The position numbers and the translations under genes are program-made. The notes beneath the pieces were generated by a model. The model had not been told where the DNA came from and did no database searches. It saw nothing but the letters and a program-made list of their open reading frames with translations. Positions 16,245 through 24,767 of a stretch of DNA of 64,000 nt are shown one piece after another. Location: NCBI GenBank assembly GCA_947476745.1, contig CANJRG010000009.1:96447-160446 (forward strand). The letters are read 5' to 3'. Numbering within the stretch: the stretch's first letter is position 1; each line of letters starts with the position of its first letter. Source of the stretch: Acidimicrobiia bacterium (lineage in GTDB: Bacteria; Actinomycetota; Acidimicrobiia; Acidimicrobiales; CAIXPF01).

Positions 16245-17294
16245 GTGCGTAGTGCCAAAGACTTCTTCAAGCCCCTCGCCGTCGGTGCCCCGGCACCCTT
16301 GCGCGAGATCCGGATCCGGCCGTCCCGGATGATCCACTTCTTTCCGGCTTCGAACGCCAAGATGGTGGGCAAGCTGCCGGAGATCGCCCCCACCGTCGAC
16401 GTGTTGCTGGCGAACCTCGAGGACGGGGTTCCCGCCGGGGAGAAGGAGGCGGCCCGTGCCGGGCTCGTGAACGTCGCCCGGACGGTCGACTTCGGCGAGA
16501 CCCAGTTCTGGACCCGGGTCAACTCCCTGGACTCGCCGTGGGGCCTCGACGACCTCGTGGCTGCGGTGACCGAGGCGGGCGACAAGCTCGACGTCATCAT
16601 GATCCCCAAGGTCGAAGGCCCCGAGGACATCCACTACGTCGATCGGCTGCTCGCCCAGCTCGAGGCGAAGGCCGGCCTGACCCGGCCGCTGATGGTGCAC
16701 GCCATCCTCGAAACGGCTCGCGGTGTGGCCAACGTCGAGGAGATCTGTGCGGCGTCGCCCCGTATGCAGGGCCTCTCGCTCGGCCCTGCGGACCTCGCGG
16801 CCAACCGCCGGATGAAGACCACCCGCGTGGGTGGCGGTCACCCCGGCTACCTGGTGCGTCAGGACCCCGATCCGGCCAATCCCGATGCCGTTCGCACCGT
16901 GTACCAGCAGGACCTGTGGCACTACACGCTGGCCCGCATGGTCGATGCCTGCGTCGCCAACGGGATCCTGCCCTTCTACGGCCCGTTCGGCGACATCAAG
17001 GACACCGTCGCCTGCGAGGACCAGTTCCGCAACGCCTACCTGCTCGGCTGCGTCGGTGCCTGGAGCCTGCACCCCGTGCAGATCGACATCGCCAAGCGGG
17101 TGTTCTCGCCCGACCCTGCCGACGTGGCCCATGCGCTGCGGGTCATCGAGGCGATGGGGGACGGAACCGGCGCCATCATGCTCGACGGCAAGATGGAGGA
17201 CGATGCCTCGTGCAAGCAGTGCAACGTCATCGTGGCGCTCGCCCGGGAGCTCGCTGCCCGTGACCCCGAGCTGGCCACCACCTACGGCTTCTGA
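16245..17294 (+). CDS. HpcH/HpaI-CitE family lyase, malyl-CoA lyase-like
   Basis: Protein of 349 aa of the Mg-dependent TIM-barrel family that cleaves malyl-CoA or methylmalyl-CoA to glyoxylate and an acyl-CoA. Family segments include [26 protein letters not shown], the acidic Mg-ligand region around [14 protein letters not shown], and [16 protein letters not shown]. The insert [16 protein letters not shown] and the C-terminal cap are longer than in CitE and resemble the Mcl1 type. It is followed after 16 nt by a second, shorter CitE-like gene. By analogy with Mcl1/Mcl2 pairs, this one would be the lyase; the pathway cannot be fixed from the window. Confidence 0.85.
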   Translation: MRSAKDFFKPLAVGAPAPLREIRIRPSRMIHFFPASNAKMVGKLPEIAPTVDVLLANLEDGVPAGEKEAARAGLVNVARTVDFGETQFWTRVNSLDSPWGLDDLVAAVTEAGDKLDVIMIPKVEGPEDIHYVDRLLAQLEAKAGLTRPLMVHAILETARGVANVEEICAASPRMQGLSLGPADLAANRRMKTTRVGGGHPGYLVRQDPDPANPDAVRTVYQQDLWHYTLARMVDACVANGILPFYGPFGDIKDTVACEDQFRNAYLLGCVGAWSLHPVQIDIAKRVFSPDPADVAHALRVIEAMGDGTGAIMLDGKMEDDASCKQCNVIVALARELAARDPELATTYGF

Positions 17295-17310
17295 GCGACA
17301 GGAACCCACC

Positions 17311-18180
17311 ATGACCGACGATCTCCGTCCCCGCCGCTCGGTGCTGTACATGCCAGCGGCCAACGCTCGAGCCCTGGAGAAAGCGCGCGACATCCCGGCC
17401 GATGCGCTGATCTTCGACCTCGAGGACGCCGTGGCGCCCGACGCCAAGCCCCAGGCCCGCGAGCAGGCGGCCGATGCCGTTCGCTCCGGTAGCTACGGCA
17501 ACAAGGAACTCGCCATCCGCTGCAACGGTCTGGACACCCCGTGGGGGGCGGACGACCTCGCCGTGGCCGGCGCCGCCGGTCCGTCGGCCGTAGTCATCCC
17601 CAAGGTCTCCGGCCCGGCGGCACTTGCCGAGGTGGCCAAGCGGCTCGAGGCGGCCGGCGCCCCCGACCACACCAAGATCTGGGCCATGGTCGAGACCCCC
17701 GAGGCGTTGTTCAACGTTCGCCAGATCGCGGGCTTCGAGCGGGTGGCGATGCTGGTCATGGGTACCAACGACCTGGCCAAGGAACTGCGGGCACAGCAGG
17801 TGCCGGGCCGGGCGCCGCTGGTTGCCCACCTCGCCGTCGCGCTGCTGGCGGCGCGCGAGGCCGGCAAGGTCATCGTCGACGGTGTGTACAACGACGTGCG
17901 CGACGCCGAGGGTTTCGCCGCCGAGGCCCGGCAGGGCTTCGAGATGGGCTTCGACGGCAAGACGTTGATCCACCCCAGCCAGGTCGAGCCGACCAACGCA
18001 CTGTGGGCACCGAGCGACGAGGCCATCGACTACGCCCGGCGGGTGATCGAGGCCTTCGAGCAGGCGGTCGCCGAAGGCCGGGGCGTGGCCACCGTCGACG
18101 GACGCATGATCGAGAACCTCCACGTCGACAACGCCCGTCGGGCTCTTGCGGTGGCCGACGCCATCGCCGCGCTGGGCTGA
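17311..18180 (+). CDS. CitE-like CoA-ester lyase or thioesterase
   Basis: Protein of 289 aa, the normal length of CitE-like proteins. RRSVLYMPAANARALEKARD, DALIFDLEDAVAPDAK, WAMVETPEALFNV and the C-terminal GKTLIHPSQVEPTN block are typical of the family. Malyl-CoA thioesterase (Mcl2) and citramalyl-CoA lyase (CLYBL) are both of this type. The ATG has a weak ACAGGAA SD. The tight spacing to the upstream malyl-CoA-lyase-like gene indicates one operon. Confidence 0.88.
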   Translation: MTDDLRPRRSVLYMPAANARALEKARDIPADALIFDLEDAVAPDAKPQAREQAADAVRSGSYGNKELAIRCNGLDTPWGADDLAVAGAAGPSAVVIPKVSGPAALAEVAKRLEAAGAPDHTKIWAMVETPEALFNVRQIAGFERVAMLVMGTNDLAKELRAQQVPGRAPLVAHLAVALLAAREAGKVIVDGVYNDVRDAEGFAAEARQGFEMGFDGKTLIHPSQVEPTNALWAPSDEAIDYARRVIEAFEQAVAEGRGVATVDGRMIENLHVDNARRALAVADAIAALG

Positions 18181-18246
18181 GCATCGCCCGCCCGCCCGGG
18201 CCGGCGGGGCACCGCGTCCGGTCCTTCGTGGCGCTGCACCCAGGGC

Positions 18247-18252
18247 TAGCGT
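18247..18252 (+). promoter_or_regulatory. -10 box of the MoxR gene
   Basis: TAGCGT ends 7 nt before GTG 18260, consistent with a leaderless transcript. Confidence 0.45.
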
Positions 18253-18259
18253 GCCTCGG

Positions 18260-19324
18260 GTGGAGCAGCCTCGCGAGGATCGTCCGTCTGCCGAATCTGT
18301 TGCGCCGGCCTCGGGGGCCGAGGTCGCCCGGGTCGGTCATGCCGTGCTCGACGAGATCGAGCGGGCCGTGGTGGGCAAGCGGTCGGTGCTCGAGCTGGTG
18401 CTCGTCGGCCTGCTCGCCGACGGCCACGTCCTGATCGAGGATGTCCCGGGTGTGGCCAAGACGCTGACGGCGCGCAGCTTCGCCGCAGTGCTCAGCATGG
18501 AGTTCTCCCGGGTGCAGTTCACCCCGGACCTGATCCCTTCGGACATCACCGGATCGGCGGTGCCCGACGGTCACGGCGCGTTGTTCTTCCAGCCGGGGCC
18601 GATCTTCGCCAACCTGGTCCTCGGCGACGAGATCAACCGGGCCCCACCGAAGACCCAGGCCGCAGTGCTCGAGGCCATGGAGGAACGGCAGGTCACCGTC
18701 GACGGCGTGTCGCACCGGTTGCCGGCACCGTTCCTGGTGCTGGCGACGCAGAATCCCCTCGAGTCCGAGGGCACCTATCCATTGCCCGAGGCGCAGCTCG
18801 ACCGGTTCCTGCTGCGGGTGTCGGTCGGTTACCCCGACCACGACGCCGAGGTGGAGCTGCTGCGTCGCCGGGTCGAACGACGTCAGAACCAGGTCGAGCT
18901 GCGGCCGTTGCTCGACGGGTCGACGGTGCGTCGGTTGCAGGCGGCGGTGGAGACCGTGCACGTGGCCGACGACCTGCTCGAGTACGTCGTGGCGTTGGTG
19001 ACGGCGACACGTACCGACAGCCGTACCGAGGCGGGGGCCAGTCCTCGGGCTGCGTTGGCCTTGGTGGCGGCGGCACGGGCCCGTGCCGCGCTGGCCGGCC
19101 GGGCCTTCGTCGTACCGGACGACGTGAAGCAGTTGGCCGTCCCGACCCTGGCCCATCGGCTGGTCCTTCGACCGGAGGCCTGGATCCGCGGGATCACCCA
19201 GGCGACGGTCGTGACCGACTGCTTGGGTTCGGTGCCGACGCCGGCCACGTTGACCGATGCCGACCGCGCCGTTGCCGGGCAGCCATCCGCGCCGGCGGCG
19301 GACGACCCGGGCCGAGCCGGGTGA
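18260..19324 (+). CDS. MoxR family AAA+ ATPase
   Basis: Cytosolic chaperone-like ATPase of 354 aa. MoxR proteins remodel or activate partner proteins, commonly with VWA-domain or DUF58 proteins encoded next to them. Walker A is VPGVAKT at residues 62-68 (Lys67); Walker B is within VLGDEINRAPPKTQAAVLEAMEE; sensor 1 is ATQNPLE. GTG 18260 is chosen from the TAGCGT box 7 nt upstream; GTG 18251 in frame is the alternative. The stop overlaps the GTG of the DUF58 gene (GTGA at 19321-19324). Confidence 0.92.
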   Translation: MEQPREDRPSAESVAPASGAEVARVGHAVLDEIERAVVGKRSVLELVLVGLLADGHVLIEDVPGVAKTLTARSFAAVLSMEFSRVQFTPDLIPSDITGSAVPDGHGALFFQPGPIFANLVLGDEINRAPPKTQAAVLEAMEERQVTVDGVSHRLPAPFLVLATQNPLESEGTYPLPEAQLDRFLLRVSVGYPDHDAEVELLRRRVERRQNQVELRPLLDGSTVRRLQAAVETVHVADDLLEYVVALVTATRTDSRTEAGASPRAALALVAAARARAALAGRAFVVPDDVKQLAVPTLAHRLVLRPEAWIRGITQATVVTDCLGSVPTPATLTDADRAVAGQPSAPAADDPGRAG

Positions 19325-20625
19325 ACCGGGCGGTCTCGGTCCGATTCGTCGGGTTGCTGCTGCTCGGTCTGGCCGCCGGGCTCGCAGCGATGGCGCTGCA
19401 CCGGCCGGCGTTGGCCGTCATTGCCGCGGCGGTGATGACCGTGCCGGTGCTCGGGATGGCGACGTGGCGTTGGCCGGCGTTGGAGGTGCAGGCCAGGGTG
19501 TCCTCGGCCCGTCTGGTCGAGGGTGACACGTGCACCATCGTGCTCGAGGTCGCCGGCGACAGCGCGGTGCCCTGGCTCGACGTCGAGGTCGACCTCGGGG
19601 CCGGGTTGCGCAGCGCTGACGGCATGCTGCGCCGGGTGGTGCCGTTGCGCGCCGGCACTGCGGTCGCCGTCTCCTTCCCGGTGGTTCCTTCGACATGGGG
19701 GGTACTGGCCGCGGGCCGGTACCGCATCGTCGCCCGGGACCGCTTCGGGTTGTTCTCGTGCAGCACGATCCAGACCATCGATCAGGTTCTCAGGGTGTAT
19801 CCGAGCGAGTCCCGGCTGCAGGGCATGGCCCAACCGGCTCGCACGGTCGGAACCCTCGGCGCGCACCTGTCCTCGAGTCGGGGCGATGGATGCGAGTACG
19901 CCGATGTACGGGCCTGGCGGCCCGGGGATCGCATGCGGATGGTGAACTGGCGGGTCTCGGCGCGCCGCGGGGGTCCGTGGGTGACCGAACGCCATCCGGA
20001 CCGCGCCGCGGAGGTGGTGGTCCTGCTCGACGACTCGGCCGCGCTCGGCCCGGCGGAGGACACCACGTTGCGACGGGCGGTCCAGGCGGCCATGGCCCTC
20101 AGCGAGGGTCATCTCTCGGCACAGGACCGGGTCGGGCTGCTTGCCCTGGGCGCGCCGTTGCGCTGGGTCCGGCCGCGTTCGGGGGCTCGGCAGCTCTATG
20201 CGATCGTCGACACCCTGTTGGACTGCCGTCTCGCCCGCGTCAGTGGGATCGCCCGCCAGGGGTCCCTCATGCTTGGGGGCCTGCGCCCGGGTACCACGAT
20301 CGTGGCCCTGACCGTGCTGGCCGAACCCCGGGTGGTGGAGGTCCTGGTGGATCTCCGCCGCCACGGCCACCACGTGGTCGTCGTCGAACCCGACCATGGT
20401 GTAGCCGGAGGGGTACCCGGAGGCCCATCCGACGGCGGGGTCGGACCGGCCTCGGTGGCGGTCAACGTCGCGGAGACCCTGGCTCGACGGCTGTGGGACG
20501 TCGAGCGTTCCGCCCGGCGGGCCCGCTTGCGGGAGGCCGGGGTGGTGACGTTGCGATGGGACGGCGCGGTGCCACTGGGCGCGCTGCTGGGTCGCTCCGC
20601 CTCGAGCCCGCTGGGCCCTCGGTGA
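19321..20625 (+). CDS. DUF58 domain protein
   Basis: Protein of 434 aa with two N-terminal membrane helices (about residues 6-24 and 30-46), a beta-rich middle part and the DUF58 signature around residues 190-216 (CEYADVRAWRPGDRMR, then VNWRVSARRG). It is followed by a VWA-like region beginning VVVLLDDSAAL. DUF58 proteins are partners of MoxR ATPases. Its start overlaps the MoxR stop and its stop overlaps the next GTG (20622-20625), so the four genes from 18260 to 22162 are translationally coupled. Confidence 0.9.
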   Translation: MNRAVSVRFVGLLLLGLAAGLAAMALHRPALAVIAAAVMTVPVLGMATWRWPALEVQARVSSARLVEGDTCTIVLEVAGDSAVPWLDVEVDLGAGLRSADGMLRRVVPLRAGTAVAVSFPVVPSTWGVLAAGRYRIVARDRFGLFSCSTIQTIDQVLRVYPSESRLQGMAQPARTVGTLGAHLSSSRGDGCEYADVRAWRPGDRMRMVNWRVSARRGGPWVTERHPDRAAEVVVLLDDSAALGPAEDTTLRRAVQAAMALSEGHLSAQDRVGLLALGAPLRWVRPRSGARQLYAIVDTLLDCRLARVSGIARQGSLMLGGLRPGTTIVALTVLAEPRVVEVLVDLRRHGHHVVVVEPDHGVAGGVPGGPSDGGVGPASVAVNVAETLARRLWDVERSARRARLREAGVVTLRWDGAVPLGALLGRSASSPLGPR

Positions 20626-21836
20626 AGGTGCTGGACGCCGCCGAACTGTCGGTCGTGGTGGCAGCGCTGCTCTGTGCCCTCGGTGCCGTTGGGGCTCGAC
20701 GCCAGGGCTGGACGGTCGTTGCGTGCGGTCTGGGGACCTTGGCGCTGGTCGGTGAGGCCTGGCGTCGCGGGCCGGACCAGCGGCTGTGGGTGCTGTGGGC
20801 GGCCCCGCTGCTGATCGGGGCGGGGGAGGTCGTGCGGCTGGCTGTGGACGCGCGCCGGCGGGGCACGCGGGTGACGGTCGAGTCGGCGACGTACCGGCAG
20901 GTCGCCGTGGGGGTCGGGTTGGTGCTGTTCGTGGTCGTCGTCACTGCAGGTGCCGTGCTCGCCCTGCCGAGCTCGGCGGAGGTCGGCAGTGGCCAGGCGG
21001 GCAACAGCGCGGTGCCGGTGTGGTTGCTGCCGGCGGGCGTGGTGGTGCTCGGAGTCGGGGTCGTGGCAACGGCGATCGGCCTGGGCCGGCTGGCCCGATA
21101 TCGCCAGGCTGCCCGGCGCAGCGGGTTGGTCGTCGTGGTGGCGGTGGCGTTCCTGGTCGGCGGGGCGCTGGTGGTGGGTGCCGCCGGCCTGGTGCGCATC
21201 GAGTCCGAGCCGAGTGCGGTGGTGCAGTCCCCCGGGGTGGGGTCCGGGTCGGGCCAGGCCGAGCCGACGGGGTTGGCCGACGATGGGCCGTCGCGGGCCC
21301 GACCGGTTCGTGACCCGGTCCGGCTCAGCTGGTGGATGAGCCTGGTGATCCTCGTCGGGCTCATCGTGCTGATCGTCGTTTTCGGCCGGCGCGAGCAGCT
21401 CTACCCGCCCGAGGACCTCCAGCCCGACCGGCTGGTTCGCGGCGGGCCGGAACTCGTCACCGAGGGTCCGACGCGCATCGAGGTCATCGATCGGGCGGTC
21501 ACGTTGGCCACCGTCGAGGAAGCCCTGGTGGGTCTGCGGCTCGACAGCGATCCTCGGGTTGCGGTCCGGGTGGCCTATGCAATGGTGGCTCGCGGGCTCG
21601 GCCGTCAGGATCTCGGTCGGCGCCCGGCAGAGACCGAGGGCGAGTACCTGGTGCGGGCCTTCGCGGCGCTCGGAGCGGGTGGTGAGGCGTTGCGTCGTCT
21701 CACCGAGCTGTTCTCGGTGGCCCGGTTCTCCGACGATCCGGTCGATGAGGCGATGCGGGCCGAGGCGCTCGCTGCTCTGGAACAGATTCGTGTGCAGGTG
21801 GCTGTGGCCGAACCGCAACGGGATGCACGGGCATGA
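20622..21836 (+). CDS. Membrane protein with C-terminal DUF4129-like domain
   Basis: Protein of 404 aa with about six hydrophobic helices in residues 1-265 and a cytoplasmic C-terminal domain from about 300. That domain contains VAYAMVARGLGRQDLGRRP, then TEGEYLVRAFAALG and LTELFSVARFSD, matching the DUF4129 pattern found next to MoxR-DUF58 pairs and in transglutaminase-like membrane proteins. No transglutaminase core is present here. The GTG start overlaps the DUF58 stop, and its own stop overlaps the next ATG. Confidence 0.8.
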   Translation: MKVLDAAELSVVVAALLCALGAVGARRQGWTVVACGLGTLALVGEAWRRGPDQRLWVLWAAPLLIGAGEVVRLAVDARRRGTRVTVESATYRQVAVGVGLVLFVVVVTAGAVLALPSSAEVGSGQAGNSAVPVWLLPAGVVVLGVGVVATAIGLGRLARYRQAARRSGLVVVVAVAFLVGGALVVGAAGLVRIESEPSAVVQSPGVGSGSGQAEPTGLADDGPSRARPVRDPVRLSWWMSLVILVGLIVLIVVFGRREQLYPPEDLQPDRLVRGGPELVTEGPTRIEVIDRAVTLATVEEALVGLRLDSDPRVAVRVAYAMVARGLGRQDLGRRPAETEGEYLVRAFAALGAGGEALRRLTELFSVARFSDDPVDEAMRAEALAALEQIRVQVAVAEPQRDARA

Positions 21837-22162
21837 GGACGGTGATCCTCGGGGCGTCGGCGTTGGGGCTGGTCGGGCTGCTGGCGGCTCTGCAGGTGCT
21901 CGCCCGGCTGGCGCAGCGGCTGCCCTTCGAGCCGTTCCTGCGGCCGCTGACGGCGGTCGACCGGTCCGGCCGGTCGCCGAGGCCGCCGGAGCTGATCCAG
22001 TTGGAGGGGCTGGTGGCCGACGTGGCCCAGGGTGACCCGGCCGCTGCTGCCCGGCTGGCCGCCCGTCTCCGATCGGTCGGTCTCGACCCCGGTCCGGCCG
22101 CTGATCCGGGCGGCGTCCTCGCTGCGCTCCGCCGGATCGAGTCCGCAGGCGGTGGTGCCTAG
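21833..22162 (+). CDS. Small membrane-anchored protein of the MoxR operon
   Basis: Protein of 109 aa with one N-terminal hydrophobic helix (about residues 3-22) and a helical soluble part (PPELIQLEGLVADVAQGD). The function is unknown. It is the last gene of the MoxR-DUF58-DUF4129 operon, coupled by ATGA at 21833-21836. Its TAG stop lies inside a TAGGCT sequence (22160-22165) that could be the -10 box of the next gene. Confidence 0.7.
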   Translation: MRTVILGASALGLVGLLAALQVLARLAQRLPFEPFLRPLTAVDRSGRSPRPPELIQLEGLVADVAQGDPAAAARLAARLRSVGLDPGPAADPGGVLAALRRIESAGGGA

Positions 22163-22165
22163 GCT
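22160..22165 (+). promoter_or_regulatory. -10 candidate for the RMD1-like gene
   Basis: TAGGCT overlaps the stop codon of the preceding gene. It would start a transcript near 22172 with a leader of about 24 nt carrying GAGGA before GTG 22196. Confidence 0.4.
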
Positions 22166-22195
22166 GGGGCACCGCTTCTGACGACGAGGACGACC

Positions 22196-23338
22196 GTGCA
22201 CGATGAGCCGCTCGGCATCAAATCAGGCGAGATCCAGTTGCTCGCCGTCTACGACGTGGCGGACGAGATCGACCTGGGCCGGCTCGAGCTGCTTCTGCAC
22301 GCAGCGCCGCGTGATCGTGTGCCGCAGGAGATCGGCCGGTTGACCCTCGAACGGCAGCCGGGCTCGCTGGCCTTCGCCGATCCGCCGGTGGCTGCGCGTA
22401 TCGCCGACAGCAGGCTCGATGTCGACGGGCTCAGCCTTGCCGTCGGGGTCCGGGTCCGTTTCTACGACTTCGGGGCCCTCGCCGTGCAGTGGTCGGTCGC
22501 CGTCCCGGACGGGTGCACCATCGAGGACCTGGTCGGGCTGTCCGTCGCGCTGGAAGCCCCTGCGGTGCAGGCGGACCTCGCAGGCCGGATGGGGGCCGAC
22601 GCTGACGCCGCCATGGCCGCGGTAGTGCCGGCGTTGTCGCAACCTGGCCGGAACGGACCGCCGGAGACCTTCACGGTCTACGTGGTGAACCGGTTCGACC
22701 GAGCGGTGTCGGCCGAGGAGCTGCTGGCGTCGGGGGCCGTCGCCCGGATGGTCGTGGGGGAGCAGGACGCCCTGTCGCCGCAGCTGCACGCGGAGGTGCG
22801 CGCCGGTTCGTTCTCCTACACCGACCGCGACCTGGTCACCATCAGCTACGACCAGGCGTTCGTCTACGACCCGGTCAGCGCGGCCGACATCAGCGCCTTG
22901 CTGGAGTTCGCCCTGGCCCAGGTGCTCGAGCTGGGCTTCTACGACGCCGAGCTCGATGCCCGTCTCGCGGTCTTGGGCCAGGCCATTCGTGAACCGGCAC
23001 GTCATGCCCGGCGGTGGGGGTTGGGACGGTCCCGCTTCGAGACCCTGCGGCGCGAGGTGCTCGTTCAACATGTCGAGTTGGTCCAGGTCCTCGAGCGGGT
23101 GACGACGGCGGTGAAGGTGACCGAGGACCTGCACTACGCCCGCATCTACCGCGCCGCCATGCGCATCTTCCGGGCGGGCGAGCTCAGTGACGCCAGCAAC
23201 CGCAAGCTCGAGCTGGTGTTCCGGACCTACACCATGTTGGCGGACGAGGTGGACAGCCACGTCGCCCACCGGCTCGAGTGGATCATCATCGTCCTGATCC
23301 TCATCGAGATCGTGCTCGGCATTGCCGAGAAGCTCTAG
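22196..23338 (+). CDS. RMD1/DUF155-like protein
   Basis: Protein of 380 aa that resembles the RMD1/YagE/DUF155 family in layout. It has a long soluble region, with VRFYDFGALAVQWSV and the YTDRDLVTISYDQAFVYD segment, a helical stretch (VLVQHVELVQVLERVTTAVK) and a single C-terminal membrane helix (LEWIIIVLILIEIVLGIAEKL-like, about residues 358-378). Members are best known from eukaryotic mitochondria (RMD1 and relatives) and scattered bacteria; their biochemical role is unclear. The assignment rests mainly on the C-terminal LEWIIIVLILIEI block, so it is moderate. Confidence 0.6.
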   Translation: MHDEPLGIKSGEIQLLAVYDVADEIDLGRLELLLHAAPRDRVPQEIGRLTLERQPGSLAFADPPVAARIADSRLDVDGLSLAVGVRVRFYDFGALAVQWSVAVPDGCTIEDLVGLSVALEAPAVQADLAGRMGADADAAMAAVVPALSQPGRNGPPETFTVYVVNRFDRAVSAEELLASGAVARMVVGEQDALSPQLHAEVRAGSFSYTDRDLVTISYDQAFVYDPVSAADISALLEFALAQVLELGFYDAELDARLAVLGQAIREPARHARRWGLGRSRFETLRREVLVQHVELVQVLERVTTAVKVTEDLHYARIYRAAMRIFRAGELSDASNRKLELVFRTYTMLADEVDSHVAHRLEWIIIVLILIEIVLGIAEKL

Positions 23339-23380
23339 CGCGTCCGCGACCCGGGGTTCCGTTCGGGCCTCCCGCTGCAC

Positions 23381-24754
23381 TCAGAACAGCGATATCAGCG
23401 CGTCGGGGTCGAAGGCCTGCAGGTTCGGCAGCACGAGGTCGAGGTCGGCAGCGGAGACCCCGAACCACCGGCCGAGACGTGCGGCGTACTGGTCGACCGA
23501 GATCGTCGGCACGAATACGCCGTTGCCGACGTCCACCGAGGAACCGAACGCTGCCGGTGGGACGTCGCCGTAGATGGTCCCGCCGTTGACGTCACCGCCG
23601 ATGACCAGGTGATGCGCGCCCCAACCGTGGTCGGATCCGTCGCCGTTGCTGGCCAGCGCCCGCCCGAAGTCGCTCGCAGTGAACAGGACCACCTGTGACC
23701 GCCGGCCGAGCTGGCCCAGCCAACTCCAGAACGCCGTCACCGCAGTATCGACCTGGCGGAGCAGCGCGTTCTGTTGGGGGACGAGTTGGTCGTGGGTGTC
23801 GAATCCGCCGAGACCGACGAAGAACACCTGACGGTTCGTGCCGAGGCCGGTCTGTGCGGCAATGGTTCGTGCCACCACGTGCAACTGGGCGGCGAGCAGG
23901 TTGTTCGCTGGAAGCGCAGGGCTCAGCGACCCGGCCGGCGGGAGAGAGGTCCGCAAACGTGCGTTGGCGTCGAGCGAACGTCGGGTCACCGCACTGATCT
24001 CGTCCTCGAACAGATGGGCCCGCCCGGCCGTCAGCATCTGCTGGTAGACGACGGAACCTCGCGCCGAGCCGTAGAGGCTGGCCCCGGCAGGTTTGAGGTT
24101 GAGCCCGCCCGAGGTGCTCATCTGGAACGGCGCGATGCTGCTGCCGGACAGGAACAGGGGTCGTCCACTGGTCGACACCGCCGTGAACACGTTCGAAGAG
24201 TTCGTGTTCATCAGGCGATCGGCGAGGCTGCCGCCCCAGCCGAGGTGGGCACCTTCGCCACTGGCCTGTCTTGCCTGCCAGGCCGATTGCTGGTCGTTGT
24301 GGGAGCGCAACTTCGGCGGGAGTGCGACGCTCCCGGCCAGGTACTGCGAAACGGTGGTCGGCACGATCAGCGGTCCGACGTTCGCCACGATCGCCGCGTC
24401 GGCGTCGAGGTACAGCTGTCGGATGCCCGCGAGCGACGGGTGGAGCGCGAAGGAGCGGCCGCCCTGGCTGGCGGTCGGACCGAGGTCGGTTGCCGCCAAC
24501 GTGTCGCGTTGCAAAGCGATGGACGGGCGGGCTGCGGCGTATTCGGCGTAGGTCTCGGTGTCGGTCGGGACGAGCAGGTTCGTGTGGTCGTTGCCGCCGA
24601 GGAGGAACAGGCACACGAGGGCCCGGTACTCGTCGAGCTGTGCCGCCACCGTGCTCATCGCCGCCACGTCCGCGGCGAAGGAGCCGGCAGAGCCCAGCAG
24701 AGAGAGCGCGGCCGTACGTTTCAGCAGGTCGCGCCGGGACAAACGGGAGGTCAT
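23381..24754 (-). CDS. DUF1501 family Tat-exported protein
   Basis: Protein of 457 aa with a twin-arginine signal (SRRDLLKRTAALSLLGSAG). The mature part begins ALVCLFLLGGNDHTNLLVP, the usual DUF1501 start, and contains the late block VVLFTASDFGRALASNGDGSDHGWG. These proteins share the alkaline-phosphatase/sulfatase fold, but no enzymatic activity is established for the family. It is 13 bp downstream of a DUF1800 gene on the same strand; DUF1501 and DUF1800 genes are regularly paired and are thought to act together outside the cell. Confidence 0.9.
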   Translation of the reverse strand: MTSRLSRRDLLKRTAALSLLGSAGSFAADVAAMSTVAAQLDEYRALVCLFLLGGNDHTNLLVPTDTETYAEYAAARPSIALQRDTLAATDLGPTASQGGRSFALHPSLAGIRQLYLDADAAIVANVGPLIVPTTVSQYLAGSVALPPKLRSHNDQQSAWQARQASGEGAHLGWGGSLADRLMNTNSSNVFTAVSTSGRPLFLSGSSIAPFQMSTSGGLNLKPAGASLYGSARGSVVYQQMLTAGRAHLFEDEISAVTRRSLDANARLRTSLPPAGSLSPALPANNLLAAQLHVVARTIAAQTGLGTNRQVFFVGLGGFDTHDQLVPQQNALLRQVDTAVTAFWSWLGQLGRRSQVVLFTASDFGRALASNGDGSDHGWGAHHLVIGGDVNGGTIYGDVPPAAFGSSVDVGNGVFVPTISVDQYAARLGRWFGVSAADLDLVLPNLQAFDPDALISLF

Positions 24755-24767
24755 GACGCGAGGTCCC

